64,000 nt of DNA from Mesobacillus jeotgali. Lineage in GTDB: Bacteria; Bacillota; Bacilli; Bacillales; Cytobacillaceae. The position numbers and the translations under genes are program-made. The stretch is taken from the NCBI RefSeq assembly GCF_900166585.1, contig NZ_FVZC01000009.1, positions 496,001-560,000 on the forward strand, given 5' to 3'. Shown piece by piece: positions 1 to 7,930 of this stretch. The first letter of the stretch is position 1, and every line of letters starts with the position of its first letter. The notes under the pieces are model-generated. The model was not told the origin of the DNA. It saw only the letters and a program-made list of their open reading frames with translations, and made no database searches.

Positions 1-347
1 CAAGGGAGGCCATTCCTGTACATTTTAAAGAGTTGTGCCGAGCCATTTGTGCGATTGTGCATGCAAATATTAATGATAACCGGTTTTTTTATCAATCTGT
101 GACTAAAAGTAGGATACCAGCCTTGCGCAAATTTTCTTTTGCGGATAATGGGGTGATTTGTGAACTTGATGAGGAAAATGTGAAAATAAAGTTATTTGTT
201 ACAACAATTGTTGGAGAGCATTCAATCTATCATAATGCAATGGAGCTTCAGCACCGTATAGCTGAGGAAATCTTGCTGTTTACCTCCCTTTTACCAGAAG
301 AAATAGATGTCATCATTACAGGCATAAAAGTAAAAAAGACGCAGTGA
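1..347 (+). CDS. 5'-truncated hypothetical protein at the ylbA position
   Basis: The reading frame is open from the window edge (frame starting at base 3) to a TAA at 345-347, so the start lies upstream and about 114 residues are visible. A TTG at 33 could be read as a start, but it has no ribosome binding site at a sensible distance and the frame continues upstream of it. The protein has no membrane segment; the middle is predicted beta-rich (IKLFVTTIVG) followed by an amphipathic helix and a terminal strand (EEIDVIITGI), a pattern only loosely like Asp23-type small alpha/beta proteins. Its place just before a CBS-domain ylbB homologue corresponds to ylbA in B. subtilis, but I do not recognise the sequence well enough to use that symbol. 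The function is unknown. Confidence 0.6.
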   Translation, partial: REAIPVHFKELCRAICAIVHANINDNRFFYQSVTKSRIPALRKFSFADNGVICELDEENVKIKLFVTTIVGEHSIYHNAMELQHRIAEEILLFTSLLPEEIDVIITGIKVKKTQ

Positions 348-362
348 ATGCGTCTTTTTTAA
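330..362. terminator. Bidirectional terminator
   Basis: A 12-bp stem (AAAAAAGACGCA paired with TGCGTCTTTTTT) around a short loop sits between two convergent genes. A-rich and T-rich flanks make it usable on both strands. Confidence 0.85.
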
Positions 363-367
363 AAAGA

Positions 368-727
368 TTAGATTGCGAATGTCTCTACTTCAGCTTTCAC
401 TTCATTCAAAAGTTTTTCACATTGGCTAACAAGTGATTTTGGGAAGTGTTCACCCTCACCGTATTCGACGCCATGCGGATAATAATGTTTGCCCAGCAGA
501 GGGGTCATCAACTGAATGATTGCTTTGTGTGAGCCAACATCACCCTCGTGGACATGACCTTGGACACGCAGATAATATGTACCTTCCTTGACAACTAGCT
601 TCTTGTCATAAGTCACTCGCTCATAGTCCCACTGTCCTTCACGTACAAGACCATGCTCAAGCATAACCTCATCAAGACGATTCAAATCCGCCTTCAGGTT
701 TTCGATACCTGTATTTTCGAATTTCAT
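368..727 (-). CDS. YugN-like family protein
   Basis: A 119-residue soluble protein resembling the YugN-like family (PF08868), whose biochemical role is not known. The start is an ATG at 725-727 preceded by a strong GGAGGG ribosome binding site about 7 bases upstream. The sequence has no signal peptide or membrane segment; it is acidic and carries a conserved-looking block VKEGTYYLRVQGHVHEGDVG in the middle and a charged C-terminal helix. It is monocistronic, convergent with the truncated gene on its left and divergent from the CBS-domain gene on its right. B. subtilis yugN is elsewhere, so this is either a relocated orthologue or a paralogue. Family assignment is from memory of the sequence pattern. 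Confidence 0.8.
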   Translation of the reverse strand: MKFENTGIENLKADLNRLDEVMLEHGLVREGQWDYERVTYDKKLVVKEGTYYLRVQGHVHEGDVGSHKAIIQLMTPLLGKHYYPHGVEYGEGEHFPKSLVSQCEKLLNEVKAEVETFAI

Positions 728-973
728 CCTTTTTCCCTCCTAAAAAAACACACTGCAAAATTAACGCTTAAAATAGAGTATATCTCAAATTTAATAATAG
801 TAAAAATATCATTAAGTTGCAATGAATATAAAAGGGATTTTAAGTGTTTTCATGGGATACTTCATAGGCATCTTATTCTGAATAAGAATTTTATGAATAT
901 GGCATAATTCACATGTTCACGGCAACCCTATTATTGAGCAGAATAAGCTTTGATTCATAAGGAGGAAAATCAA

Positions 974-1402
974 GTGCGCAAAATCCGTGATATTATGACA
1001 AGCGATGTAGAGACATGCACCTTGCTGGATAATGTTTTCGAAGTAGCGGTGAAAATGAAGGAACTGAATGTTGGGGCCATTCCCATCGTTGACCAAGATA
1101 AACTTGTAGGCATGATCACCGATCGGGACATTGTCATTAGAGGGATAGCCGAAAAACATCCGCCATCGTCTAAAGTTGAAAGTGTAATGAGTGACCATCT
1201 GGTTACAGCATCGCCAGACATGACCACCAAAGAGGCAACAAGCCTTATGGCGGAACATCAAATCAGAAGGCTGCCAGTAGTAGAAGGAGAAAAATTGGTA
1301 GGAATCGTGGCGCTGGGTGACTTTGCTGTCAATGAAATGACAGATGAGCAGGCTCAGCACGCTCTGTCACAAATCTCAGAGTCACAGAACCCTATGCAAT
1401 AA
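974..1402 (+). CDS. ylbB: CBS-domain pair protein YlbB
   Basis: A 142-residue protein made of two CBS domains (about residues 5-60 and 70-125). It begins VRKIRDIMTSDVETC and each repeat carries the usual core (GAIPIVD...LVGMITDRDI and IRRLPVVEG..LVGIVALGD). Stand-alone CBS pairs bind adenosyl nucleotides (AMP, ATP, SAM) and act as energy or ligand sensors; no partner domain is present here. The start is the GTG at 974, preceded by GGAGG at 961-965 with 8 bases between; a frame-compatible TTG further upstream lacks such a site. A short glutamine/serine-rich tail follows the second domain. Synteny with ylbC, ylbD and ylbE supports the YlbB assignment. The cellular role is unknown. Confidence 0.9.
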   Translation: MRKIRDIMTSDVETCTLLDNVFEVAVKMKELNVGAIPIVDQDKLVGMITDRDIVIRGIAEKHPPSSKVESVMSDHLVTASPDMTTKEATSLMAEHQIRRLPVVEGEKLVGIVALGDFAVNEMTDEQAQHALSQISESQNPMQ

Positions 1403-1408
1403 TTCTGT

Positions 1409-1440
1409 AAGGCACTCCTGCATAAGGGGTGCCTTTTTTC
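1409..1440 (+). terminator. ylbB terminator
   Basis: The stem GGCACTCC/GGGGTGCC (one G-T pair) with a 7-base loop is followed directly by TTTTTT, just after the ylbB stop. Confidence 0.85.
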
Positions 1441-1725
1441 ATTAAGGCTAAAAGTCCAGAGGAGTACGGAATACCGGATGTAGGAAAGGACGAAATAGTG
1501 GCGTTTTTAATGAAAAGATAAGTTGCACCTGGGTTGATTTTCGCAAAAAAAGTGTGACTTCGTATCTTTAAAGCAGAGAAAACAGCCTCTATTAAAAAGA
1601 AGAAGATAAATGGTATAATAAATTCAAAAATCGCTCATATAGTGATAGAGAGAATCGTTTCTTTTTTACTATATCTTGTATTTAATAAACTTGAATCCAA
1701 AGTTTTAATAAAGGGGGGGAAACAT

Positions 1726-2799
1726 CTGCGAACAATTGGAAGGATTTTGATTTTTGCGGCAATATTTTTATTTATAGGTTTATATTTGGGCTATAACAAA
1801 GAAAATAATGATGCTTTGGTAATAGAACAGAAGTCGATTCCGAAAGTGGATGAATCTCTTGAAGATGATATCGAAGAACAAAATCTTAGTGAAGGCATTG
1901 ACCAGCCACAACAGGGTGTAGCCTCCCTTTTGGGAAAGGATATAGATTCATTGAAGGGGCTTTTAGGAAATCCATCCAGGGTTGACCTTTCTGCTTACGG
2001 GTTTCATTGGTGGATTTTCAACAATCAACCTGACCAATATATCCAGGCGGGTGTCCTGAATGGCAAGGTTGTGACCGCTTATGGTATTGGGCCTGCGGTA
2101 GATGTACAACCATTTAAAATTGGTCAGCACATCGAAGAAATATTTTCCATGAATGTCATTGAGCCTGAAGTGACATTCGAACATAATGGAAGCTCCTACA
2201 AGTTCGAGCTTTCAGAACAGGATATGAACACGCGGCCGGTCATTAAGATGGGCGAATATTTTGTGCAGCTTTATATTGATAAATTCACGAGTTCCGTTTC
2301 GAGCATCCGGTATATGGACAAGGAAACAATTATCAAACAGCGGCCGTATGAAATGGTTTACAGAGGTACGCTGGTCGAACCTCCTGTATTAAGTGAAGGA
2401 GATTGGGTCAGGATTGAAGCAGGGATCGAGAAACAAATCCTTGATATTACGAATGCGATTAGAATAAGACATGAACTGCAACTTTTGGAGTGGGACGAAA
2501 AAACATCTGAAGTAGCCTATGCTCACAGTAAGGATATGGCAGTTGAAGATTATTTTTCCCATGAATCGGAAAAATACGGTGATCTTTCAAAGAGATTAAA
2601 ATCAGCGGATATACTGTATGAAGTGGCAGGGGAAAACATAGCTGCCAACTATACGGATGCACCAGCAGTGGTAGAAGGCTGGCTGAATAGTGAATCTCAC
2701 CGTGAGGCGCTGTTGAACGAAGAATTCTCTCATCTTGGAGTCGGAGTGTATCAGAAGCACTATACCCAGAACTTTTTAAAAATGTGGAAGCAGCAGTAA
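1726..2799 (+). CDS. ylbC: Secreted/membrane-anchored CAP-domain protein YlbC
   Basis: About 357 residues: an N-terminal hydrophobic segment (near residues 5-22), an acidic linker, a CAP-associated N-terminal region (about 70-215; starts near LGKDIDSLKGLLGNPSR) and a C-terminal CAP/SCP domain (about 235-355). CAP signatures are AYAHSKDMAVEDYFSHES, GENIAANY and SHREALLN.EFSHLGVGV, giving the His/Glu cluster typical of the family. Function in B. subtilis is not established; bacterial CAP proteins act outside the membrane. The start is uncertain. A CTG at 1726 is placed 6 bases after a G-rich ribosome binding site (1711-1719), whereas an upstream in-frame GTG at 1642 would add 28 residues without a good site. 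A TATAAT-like -10 lies at 1614-1619. It is monocistronic. Confidence 0.85.
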   Translation: MRTIGRILIFAAIFLFIGLYLGYNKENNDALVIEQKSIPKVDESLEDDIEEQNLSEGIDQPQQGVASLLGKDIDSLKGLLGNPSRVDLSAYGFHWWIFNNQPDQYIQAGVLNGKVVTAYGIGPAVDVQPFKIGQHIEEIFSMNVIEPEVTFEHNGSSYKFELSEQDMNTRPVIKMGEYFVQLYIDKFTSSVSSIRYMDKETIIKQRPYEMVYRGTLVEPPVLSEGDWVRIEAGIEKQILDITNAIRIRHELQLLEWDEKTSEVAYAHSKDMAVEDYFSHESEKYGDLSKRLKSADILYEVAGENIAANYTDAPAVVEGWLNSESHREALLNEEFSHLGVGVYQKHYTQNFLKMWKQQ

Positions 2800-2828
2800 T
2801 TGCAATTTTACTCCCTTATAATTTACAG

Positions 2829-2863
2829 AAAAGGAGCATATCACCTGTCATGCTCCTTTTTCT
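2829..2863. terminator. Bidirectional terminator
   Basis: An 11-bp stem AAAAGGAGCAT/ATGCTCCTTTT with T-rich 3' side lies between ylbC and the convergent minus-strand gene. The stop codon of the minus-strand gene is inside the hairpin. Confidence 0.85.
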
Positions 2864-3213
2864 TTCCGTACTGCCCTGTTGATGGAAAAATAGCCATGTT
2901 TCCAATTGCCATAAAGATAAATCGTTTCCCCTTCCCTGAATGTAGGAGGAACAGCCCCTTTTCTGAGTGGGCTAACCTTTTTCACCATCAATTCTTTTAT
3001 GCCGGTATTGATTTTTAAAACTGTAACATGGTTGAACCTGTGATAATAAAACCGCTCCTTGTGTTCGTGGATCTCTAGAATTTTACCGCTTACGATTGCT
3101 TCTTCAGCAACTTCCTCCAGTTCGATCCATTCCTGATAATTCCGCTGCATTTCTTTTTTTGTCACCCAATAAAAATAGGCTAGGATAATTGGAATCGCGA
3201 TCGCTGTAACCAT
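2848..3213 (-). CDS. Small membrane-anchored protein of unknown function
   Basis: A 121-residue protein with one N-terminal membrane helix (VTAIAIPIILAYFYWV, residues 2-17) followed by a short basic/acidic helix and a beta-rich soluble region of about 90 residues. That region contains alternating strand-like stretches (SGKILEIHEHKERFYYH, HVTVLKINTG, ETIYLYGNW) that could form a small barrel. I do not recognise a named family. The ATG start at 3211-3213 has a ribosome binding site (AAGGGGA) that overlaps the stop region of the upstream thioesterase gene, 11 bp away, so the two form a translationally linked pair. Neither gene is in this position in B. subtilis. Confidence 0.75.
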   Translation of the reverse strand: MVTAIAIPIILAYFYWVTKKEMQRNYQEWIELEEVAEEAIVSGKILEIHEHKERFYYHRFNHVTVLKINTGIKELMVKKVSPLRKGAVPPTFREGETIYLYGNWKHGYFSINRAVRKEKGA

Positions 3214-3224
3214 GCATATTCCCC

Positions 3225-3746
3225 TTATTTATGCTGCTTTTCAATAACAAAAAAACTTCCAGAAGAATGGGCTATTCTTTTGCCATCTGACCTGACCACA
3301 TCGGCCTCCAGAACTACAGTGCTTCTTCCTTTGTGGATCAGTGTGGCTTTACAATGAAGATTTTCGCCGATTCCAGGGGCAAGGAAATGGATGTTAAGCT
3401 GTGACGTGACAGCAGCGTATCCTTCTGGCAACAGCCTGTTCGCAAGTGTCCCCATAGCCGTATCCAATATTGTGGCGGTAAATCCGCCATGAACGATTCC
3501 AAGTGTATTGTCCAATACACTTGTTATGGGAATATTAATTTCACATGTTTGGTCGTCCAGTTTTCTGTCCATATGCAGAAGGCCGTCGATATACGTACTA
3601 TTCCTGCCGTTAAGTTTATTTTTAACCCCGGCCAAAACAGTTCTGAGTGCTTCTAATTCCGGTTCCCCTGATAGCGAGATACATTCGTCCAATAGCTGAT
3701 GCAATTCTTTTTCCACTATATTTATACCTCTTTCCAATTGGCTCAT
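3225..3746 (-). CDS. PaaI-family hotdog thioesterase
   Basis: A 173-residue protein. Residues 1-55 are a helical extension; the remaining part is a hotdog fold of the PaaI acyl-CoA thioesterase family. Typical markers are the catalytic-loop block LGIVHGGFTATILDTAMG (about residues 83-100), the strand TSQLNIHFLAPG and GRSTVVLEADVVRSDGKRIAHSSGSFFV at the end. Members hydrolyse acyl-CoA thioesters in the cytosol; the substrate cannot be read from sequence. The start is an ATG at 3744-3746 with GAAAGAGGT-type purine sequence further in the gene and no obvious better alternative. It is the first gene of a two-gene minus-strand unit with the small membrane protein downstream. Confidence 0.88.
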   Translation of the reverse strand: MSQLERGINIVEKELHQLLDECISLSGEPELEALRTVLAGVKNKLNGRNSTYIDGLLHMDRKLDDQTCEINIPITSVLDNTLGIVHGGFTATILDTAMGTLANRLLPEGYAAVTSQLNIHFLAPGIGENLHCKATLIHKGRSTVVLEADVVRSDGKRIAHSSGSFFVIEKQHK

Positions 3747-3921
3747 TCTTCATCTTTATCATTATATTAGAAAAGCCTTTTACTCTGTTCTCTATTTTAA
3801 CACTTTAGAAAATAGAGATGAAGTTTGTTTTCAAATTTGAAGTTTTCCGTGATGGCCATCACCATTCATGTTGATTTTCATATGCTATTATAGGCATTTG
3901 TTACACTGTGAGGTGAAAGGC

Positions 3922-4323
3922 ATGGCCAAGAAGAAACTTCATCCCTCTGTTGAAAAGTTCAAGGAATTTGTAAAAGCACACCCGGAACTCGCGCAGGAAG
4001 TTCGAAAGGGAAACACGACCTGGCAGGAGATGTTTGAGGATTGGTACTTGCTCGGTGAGGATGATCCAAGATGGAATACCAAAGCAGACAATAAAAAAAG
4101 CAAAAAAAATGATGAGAAGGAACAGAAAACGGATTGGCTGGGGACGATCATGGGCGCAGTAAAAAAAATGGATCCTGACCAGGTACAAGGCCAGATTCAA
4201 AATATAAGCCAGGCACTTGGGGCGATTCAGGGAGTGCTTTCCCAGTTCCAGGGGAAATCAGGCGGAACACCGGGGCCAAGCAACACAGGGCCTTCACACC
4301 CTTTTTCCTTCAGGAAAGATTAA
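3922..4323 (+). CDS. ylbD: YlbD, putative spore coat protein
   Basis: A 133-residue charged protein matching the YlbD coat family (PF14071). It begins MAKKKLHPSVEKFKEFV, carries the family-typical KAHPELAQEVRKGNTTWQE and EDWYLLGEDDPRW segments, a lysine-rich linker, a short amphipathic part (DQVQGQIQNISQALGAIQ) and a glycine/serine/proline-rich tail. It is thought to be made in the mother cell, though direct evidence is limited. The start is the ATG at 3922 with GAGGTGAAAGG just upstream; an in-frame codon 18 positions earlier lacks a site. The next gene, ylbE, begins 13 bp after its stop, so they are co-transcribed. Confidence 0.88.
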   Translation: MAKKKLHPSVEKFKEFVKAHPELAQEVRKGNTTWQEMFEDWYLLGEDDPRWNTKADNKKSKKNDEKEQKTDWLGTIMGAVKKMDPDQVQGQIQNISQALGAIQGVLSQFQGKSGGTPGPSNTGPSHPFSFRKD

Positions 4324-4336
4324 AAGGAGGCTAAGT

Positions 4337-4576
4337 ATGCGAAGAGATATCATGGAGCAATTGCGATCGAATAAGGAATTGATTGAGTTCGTCCGAGCCC
4401 AGCCTCACTGGTACAGGAAGCTGAGCCGTGATCCAAGGGATCTTCATTCCGCCCAAATTGCAGCGCTGCATCATTTCGAAAAAACCATTCCGCACAAGGT
4501 TCAGAAGTTTTCAAACAACGTCCAGATGGCCTCAATGATGATGCATATGTTCTCAAGCATGAATTCCCAATCATGA
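4337..4576 (+). CDS. ylbE: YlbE-like protein
   Basis: A 79-residue protein of the YlbE-like family (PF14003), of unknown function. Recognisable features are FVRAQPHWYRKLSRDP near residue 18 and a helical C-terminus rich in methionine (MASMMMHMFSSM). The ATG at 4337 follows a perfect AAAGGAGG at 4323-4330 that overlaps the ylbD stop region, which decides this start against a longer in-frame reading that would overlap ylbD. It is the second gene of the ylbD-ylbE pair and is followed by a terminator. Confidence 0.88.
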   Translation: MRRDIMEQLRSNKELIEFVRAQPHWYRKLSRDPRDLHSAQIAALHHFEKTIPHKVQKFSNNVQMASMMMHMFSSMNSQS

Positions 4577-4613
4577 CAAAGCTTTCTTCTTTTTGAAGGA
4601 AGCTTTGTTTTTT
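4575..4613 (+). terminator. ylbDE terminator
   Basis: An inverted repeat ACAAAGCTT...AAGCTTTGT with an internal TTC/GAA extension is followed by TTTTTT, starting at the ylbE stop. Confidence 0.85.
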
Positions 4614-4707
4614 AACCCGAATGTCTGATTCCCAGATGTGATCGATTCAGAATACTTAGCTTTTCTGGGAGTTTCATGGTAAAATGAGGTTCGGAGGTGA
4701 GCCAGCA

Positions 4708-5151
4708 TTGCTTGCTGTTACATCAGAAAGAGTTTTACTATTGGAAGAAGCTGAACAGTTAGTCAGCATGATCTTACAATCGGATATTGCCGAATATTAT
4801 CGGGAATGTTTATATAATGTTAAAAACAATGCGGAGACACAAAGGAAGGTCCGTGAATTTGTCGACATGAAGGAGCGCTATGAAGAGGTCCAGCGCTTCG
4901 GAAAATACCACCCTGACTACAAGGAAATCATGGGCAAAATCAGAATTGTCAAAAGAGAGCTTGATATGGATGAGTCAATTGCCGAATTCAAGAAAGCGGA
5001 AAATGACTTGCAAAGCCTCCTTGACGAAGTGAGTGTCATCATAGGCAGATCCGTTTCCGACAGCGTAAAAGTGCCAACCGGCAACCCATTTTTTGAAAGT
5101 TCATGCGGTGGAGGCTGCGGCAGCGGAGGAAGCTGTGGATGCTCAGCGTAA
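4708..5151 (+). CDS. ricF: RicF (YlbF), RicAFT regulatory complex subunit
   Basis: A 147-residue homologue of B. subtilis YlbF. With YmcA (RicA) and YaaT (RicT) it forms a complex that binds Fe-S clusters, modulates RNase Y-dependent mRNA maturation and favours competence, sporulation and biofilm formation. Visible features are a long helical YlbF/YmcA domain (about residues 10-120, including YEEVQRFGKYHPDY and AENDLQSLLDEVSV) and a cysteine-glycine tail (five Cys in the last 17 residues) matching the cluster-ligating tail of YlbF. The start is a TTG at 4708, 7 bases after CGGAGGTGA; a frame-compatible ATG at 4684 lies inside the ribosome binding region and would add an atypical extension. 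It stands alone between two terminators. Confidence 0.92.
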   Translation: MLAVTSERVLLLEEAEQLVSMILQSDIAEYYRECLYNVKNNAETQRKVREFVDMKERYEEVQRFGKYHPDYKEIMGKIRIVKRELDMDESIAEFKKAENDLQSLLDEVSVIIGRSVSDSVKVPTGNPFFESSCGGGCGSGGSCGCSA

Positions 5152-5170
5152 TATGGACGCATGGTATGTG

Positions 5171-5222
5171 AACTGCACCCCTATTGTTAGACATTGCTAA
5201 CAATGGGGGGTGCAGTTTTTTT
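5171..5222 (+). terminator. ricF terminator
   Basis: An unusually long, nearly perfect stem of about 20 bp (AACTGCACCCC...TTGTTAG paired with CTAACAA...GGGGTGCAGTT), a 6-base loop and a T7 run. Confidence 0.9.
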
Positions 5223-5618
5223 ATGATTACTGGATACTTTTCAGTAATAGATATGGGGATTTTTTGCTCGATATGATCGCTGCATCAACCGTAAAAAGAA
5301 ATAGTATTGCTAGAACGGCAAAGCACAGTGGTTACATTTATCGAAAAAGAGGAAGAGTATTCAAAATAAAAGTAGAGCAGTTGTTTTTCCTATAGAGAAG
5401 ATCGTCTAGAAAATGGGAAAAGCCAATAGATAGCTGATTCGGAAGAGAGACTATTAATTGAATCGGTTAAAAGCAACTGGCTATATTTGAGCGGGGAAAC
5501 CCATTTGAGTTTCTATTGAGGCGCTTGTATTTTGCTTCGCCGTGATTGATGATTGAAAAGACTGGTTTTTATGTGCTAGACTAGTACAAAGCAAACGTTT
5601 ACCAAAGGGGAAAAGAAT
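5223..5618. other. Gene-free stretch before ylbG
   Basis: No convincing gene. A 61-codon reading frame at 5210-5395 starts inside the ricF terminator and has no ribosome binding site. Near the right end there is a possible sigma-A promoter for ylbG: TTGAAA at 5553-5558 and TAGACT at 5577-5582 with an 18-bp spacer, 37 bp before the start codon. The rest shows no clear repeats. Confidence 0.5.
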
Positions 5619-5894
5619 ATGATAGGACAGAGGCAGGGAATCATCGTCTGGCTGTATTCTTTGAAGCAGGCCAAGATGCTCAGAAGATTTGGAAATGTTC
5701 ATTTTGTCTCAAAAAGACTGAAATATGCCGTAATTTATTGCAATCTTGAAGAGGCAGAAGGACTTATGGAAAAGATCAAGTCCTATTCGTTTGTAAAAAA
5801 GGTGGAACCTTCTTATAAACCATTCTTAAAGATGGAATTCGAAAACTCTTCCCCTGACAAGGCAAAAGAATACGACTATAAGATGGGAATATAG
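5619..5894 (+). CDS. ylbG: YlbG family protein (DUF2129)
   Basis: A 91-residue protein, almost the same length as B. subtilis YlbG (about 90). It begins [19 protein letters not shown] and contains the strand-helix pattern of the UPF0298/DUF2129 family ([36 protein letters not shown]). The molecular function is unknown. The ATG at 5619 follows AAAGGGG by about 8 bases. In B. subtilis ylbG follows ylbF directly; here about 470 bp and a strong terminator separate them, so ylbG has its own promoter. A terminator follows. Confidence 0.92.
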   Translation: MIGQRQGIIVWLYSLKQAKMLRRFGNVHFVSKRLKYAVIYCNLEEAEGLMEKIKSYSFVKKVEPSYKPFLKMEFENSSPDKAKEYDYKMGI

Positions 5895-5902
5895 TATGCA
5901 TG

Positions 5903-5937
5903 CAAAAAAGGCGAGGGGAGGCCCCCGCCTTTTTTGT
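5903..5937. terminator. ylbG terminator (bidirectional)
   Basis: AAAAAAGGCG / CGCCTTTTTT stem with a GGGG/CCCC-containing inner part, located between convergent genes. Confidence 0.88.
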
Positions 5938-5946
5938 ATGTTTAGG

Positions 5947-6354
5947 CTATTGCAGTGGTGGAATGTAATGGTTTAATCTTAAGATTCCAATTAAATGCTG
6001 ATAGTACAATTCTTTTTCGGGGAACATTGTCGATGGTTTTGCATCGAATTCAATAATGGTTTTGTCCAGTTCTTCAGCCAGCTCTCTGAACATATCAAAG
6101 CGTTTGTTATTTAGTACATGAGGGTTTGGAATTCCCTCTCTGCAGATGTATAATGCCTGAAAGCTACCTGGGTTTGTCGGCTTAAGTACAATAATTAGAG
6201 AACTGACATCTTTGCCATTTATTTTTGTGTGGATGGCCATTAAGTGCATCAATCGGTGTTGATTTGCCCTTGCCATCTCGACCAATTCGTACAGGTCCGA
6301 ATAGCCTTCTCCAAGCTCGATAAAACGTTGAATCACTTCTAATTCCCCTTCCAA
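5947..6354 (-). CDS. Uncharacterised cytosolic protein (YlbG-adjacent family)
   Basis: A 135-residue soluble protein without signal peptide, membrane segment or recognisable catalytic motif. It reads as an alpha/beta protein: an N-terminal helix (IQRFIELGEGYSDLYELVEMA), a beta region (LMHLMAIHTK...VSSLIIVLKP...FQALYICREG), a helix (NKRFDMFRELAEELDK) and a C-terminal segment. I recall relatives at this location in other Bacillus genomes under a DUF name (I believe DUF7147), sometimes with an unsupported kinase label; nothing in this sequence supports a kinase. The start is a TTG at 6352-6354 preceded by GGAAGG, deciding in favour of this codon. It is convergent with ylbG and divergent from the next gene. 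Confidence 0.72.
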   Translation of the reverse strand: MEGELEVIQRFIELGEGYSDLYELVEMARANQHRLMHLMAIHTKINGKDVSSLIIVLKPTNPGSFQALYICREGIPNPHVLNNKRFDMFRELAEELDKTIIEFDAKPSTMFPEKELYYQHLIGILRLNHYIPPLQ

Positions 6355-6494
6355 CTTATCCTTCCATCATACTTTACCATTTGCAGTCCTAAATTTGAAG
6401 CTGTTCTGTCTATAGCCGTCTTTTAAAAATAGGTCTTACTCTCTTGCTTTGTTTTTTGCTATTTTAGTAGTAAGAGTAGATAGGAGAGTTTTGA

Positions 6495-7886
6495 ATGAAA
6501 AAAGTTTCATTTCTGATAGCCGCTGGATTAACTTTGATGATATGCGCAGCCGTTATTTGGCAGTGGAGGACTTTTTCAGACAGTAATATAAGCAAAGCTG
6601 AATCTGGAGAAGAAATCACAGTAGCTGCTGTAGTGATGGTGGATGAAAAAGGGCTTAACATAAAGCAAGTGTTCAATAATCTGGACAGCAGTCAAGAGTA
6701 CCAGGCATCCATACCGGTGGAGGCCACTGGCTTAAAGTGCAGCAAAGGAAACGGAAATCGGTGTGTTAAGAATATGACTAAAACAAAAGAGCTGCGTTTT
6801 GAGTACAATATACCATCCGCGCAGGGAAATTCGCTATTTTTGAATGATTGGCTTATTGTCCTAAAGAATACAGGAGTTAAAAATACTAGAATCGAAGTGG
6901 TGGACAAATTTTACAGAAAAGGAACATGGGTGACAGGAGTTCCTCTAAAAGGCTATAAGCAAACGGAGCTTCTGAATTATTATGTCTTTGCAGGTTTTAA
7001 TCCTAGCCCGTCGTTGTACTGGCAGGAGAAACCGCTGGCAAAAAGTTCTGGTCAAAAGGGAATCGATTATTATTCCTCCCGCACGGACCAGCTCATTTAC
7101 CGGTTTGACAATCTGAATACACTCTCGAGAGATAACCATTTATCCGTAATTATTACTGATGATTATCGGCCAGCCCTCGGCAACGGGCTTCTTGTAACAG
7201 GAAACCGGCATTCTGATAAAGCAATTGAGAAGCTGGCAGCTAAGGCTTTTTTATCAACGAAATTAATAGGGGATGAGCCGGACCTGGATGTGATCAATGA
7301 GGTACTGGCTTTACTTGTGACCAGGCAGGAAACGGATACTCCAAAGAGTAAGGCAATGTTGGAGGAGTTGAGGAACATATTGACTGAGGAACAATTAACG
7401 GATTTTATTGCCAATTTCTCCAAAGAGAAAATGATTGGAGAGGAGTTTCTTGACGGATACTTATCAAAAATCATTGGGTTGAATACAAGCTTTTTCAAAT
7501 CCAACAGCCGAAATGAAGCTGAGTTTATACCAATGCTTTTTACCGACACAAGGAGCGTCCTCATCAACGGGGTTGAAACTGATGGGCTGGATGTAATCAT
7601 AAAAGATGATCAAACATTGTTTCCGTTAACTAAGACAATGTCGGCCATTGGTATGGTGACCAAAGCCGGTCCGGAGCTCGTACCGCTCGAAATCTCCTCA
7701 GCCTATAAAAAATACTCTTTCAACATAAAGGATAAGACATTCACCCTGGACGGCCAGAGCTACGGTCTATTGGAATTGCCATTCCAGAAACTGAATGGAG
7801 AATGGTTTTTGGAGAAATATTGGCTGGAGGCAATTTTCAAGGTTAGGGTTTCAGAAGACAAAGACAGGATCCTTCTTGATATATAG
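6495..7886 (+). CDS. Large exported protein with C-terminal stalk-like domain
   Basis: A 463-residue protein with an uncleaved-anchor or signal-peptide N-terminus (MKKVSFLIAAGLTLMICAAVIWQW), so it acts outside the membrane. Residues 45-260 are a beta-rich region with a single CSKGNGNRC loop that could hold a disulfide. Residues 260-345 are mostly helical and charged. The last 110 residues (from RSVLINGVETDG) contain the alternating strand-helix pattern of the copper-amine-oxidase N-terminal-like 'stalk' domain found in many Bacillus surface proteins (FTLDGQSYG..ELPFQKLNGEWFLEKYWLEAIF). I do not recognise a specific family and propose no activity. ATG at 6495 follows TAGGAGAG. It has its own unit and is absent from this position in B. 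subtilis. Confidence 0.75.
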   Translation: MKKVSFLIAAGLTLMICAAVIWQWRTFSDSNISKAESGEEITVAAVVMVDEKGLNIKQVFNNLDSSQEYQASIPVEATGLKCSKGNGNRCVKNMTKTKELRFEYNIPSAQGNSLFLNDWLIVLKNTGVKNTRIEVVDKFYRKGTWVTGVPLKGYKQTELLNYYVFAGFNPSPSLYWQEKPLAKSSGQKGIDYYSSRTDQLIYRFDNLNTLSRDNHLSVIITDDYRPALGNGLLVTGNRHSDKAIEKLAAKAFLSTKLIGDEPDLDVINEVLALLVTRQETDTPKSKAMLEELRNILTEEQLTDFIANFSKEKMIGEEFLDGYLSKIIGLNTSFFKSNSRNEAEFIPMLFTDTRSVLINGVETDGLDVIIKDDQTLFPLTKTMSAIGMVTKAGPELVPLEISSAYKKYSFNIKDKTFTLDGQSYGLLELPFQKLNGEWFLEKYWLEAIFKVRVSEDKDRILLDI

Positions 7887-7930
7887 GATTTGAAAAAGAT
7901 AAAGGAGTACAATAAAAAGGAAAGTGGTGA

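Noticed and set aside
653..907. 84-codon frame overlapping the YugN-like gene start
   Set aside because: Mostly antisense or intergenic, no ribosome site.
917..1360. 147-codon minus-strand frame opposite ylbB
   Set aside because: Fully antisense to a well-supported CBS-domain gene, no ribosome binding site; a shadow frame.
5210..5395. 61-codon plus-strand frame after ricF
   Set aside because: Starts within the ricF terminator stem, no ribosome site, low-complexity composition.
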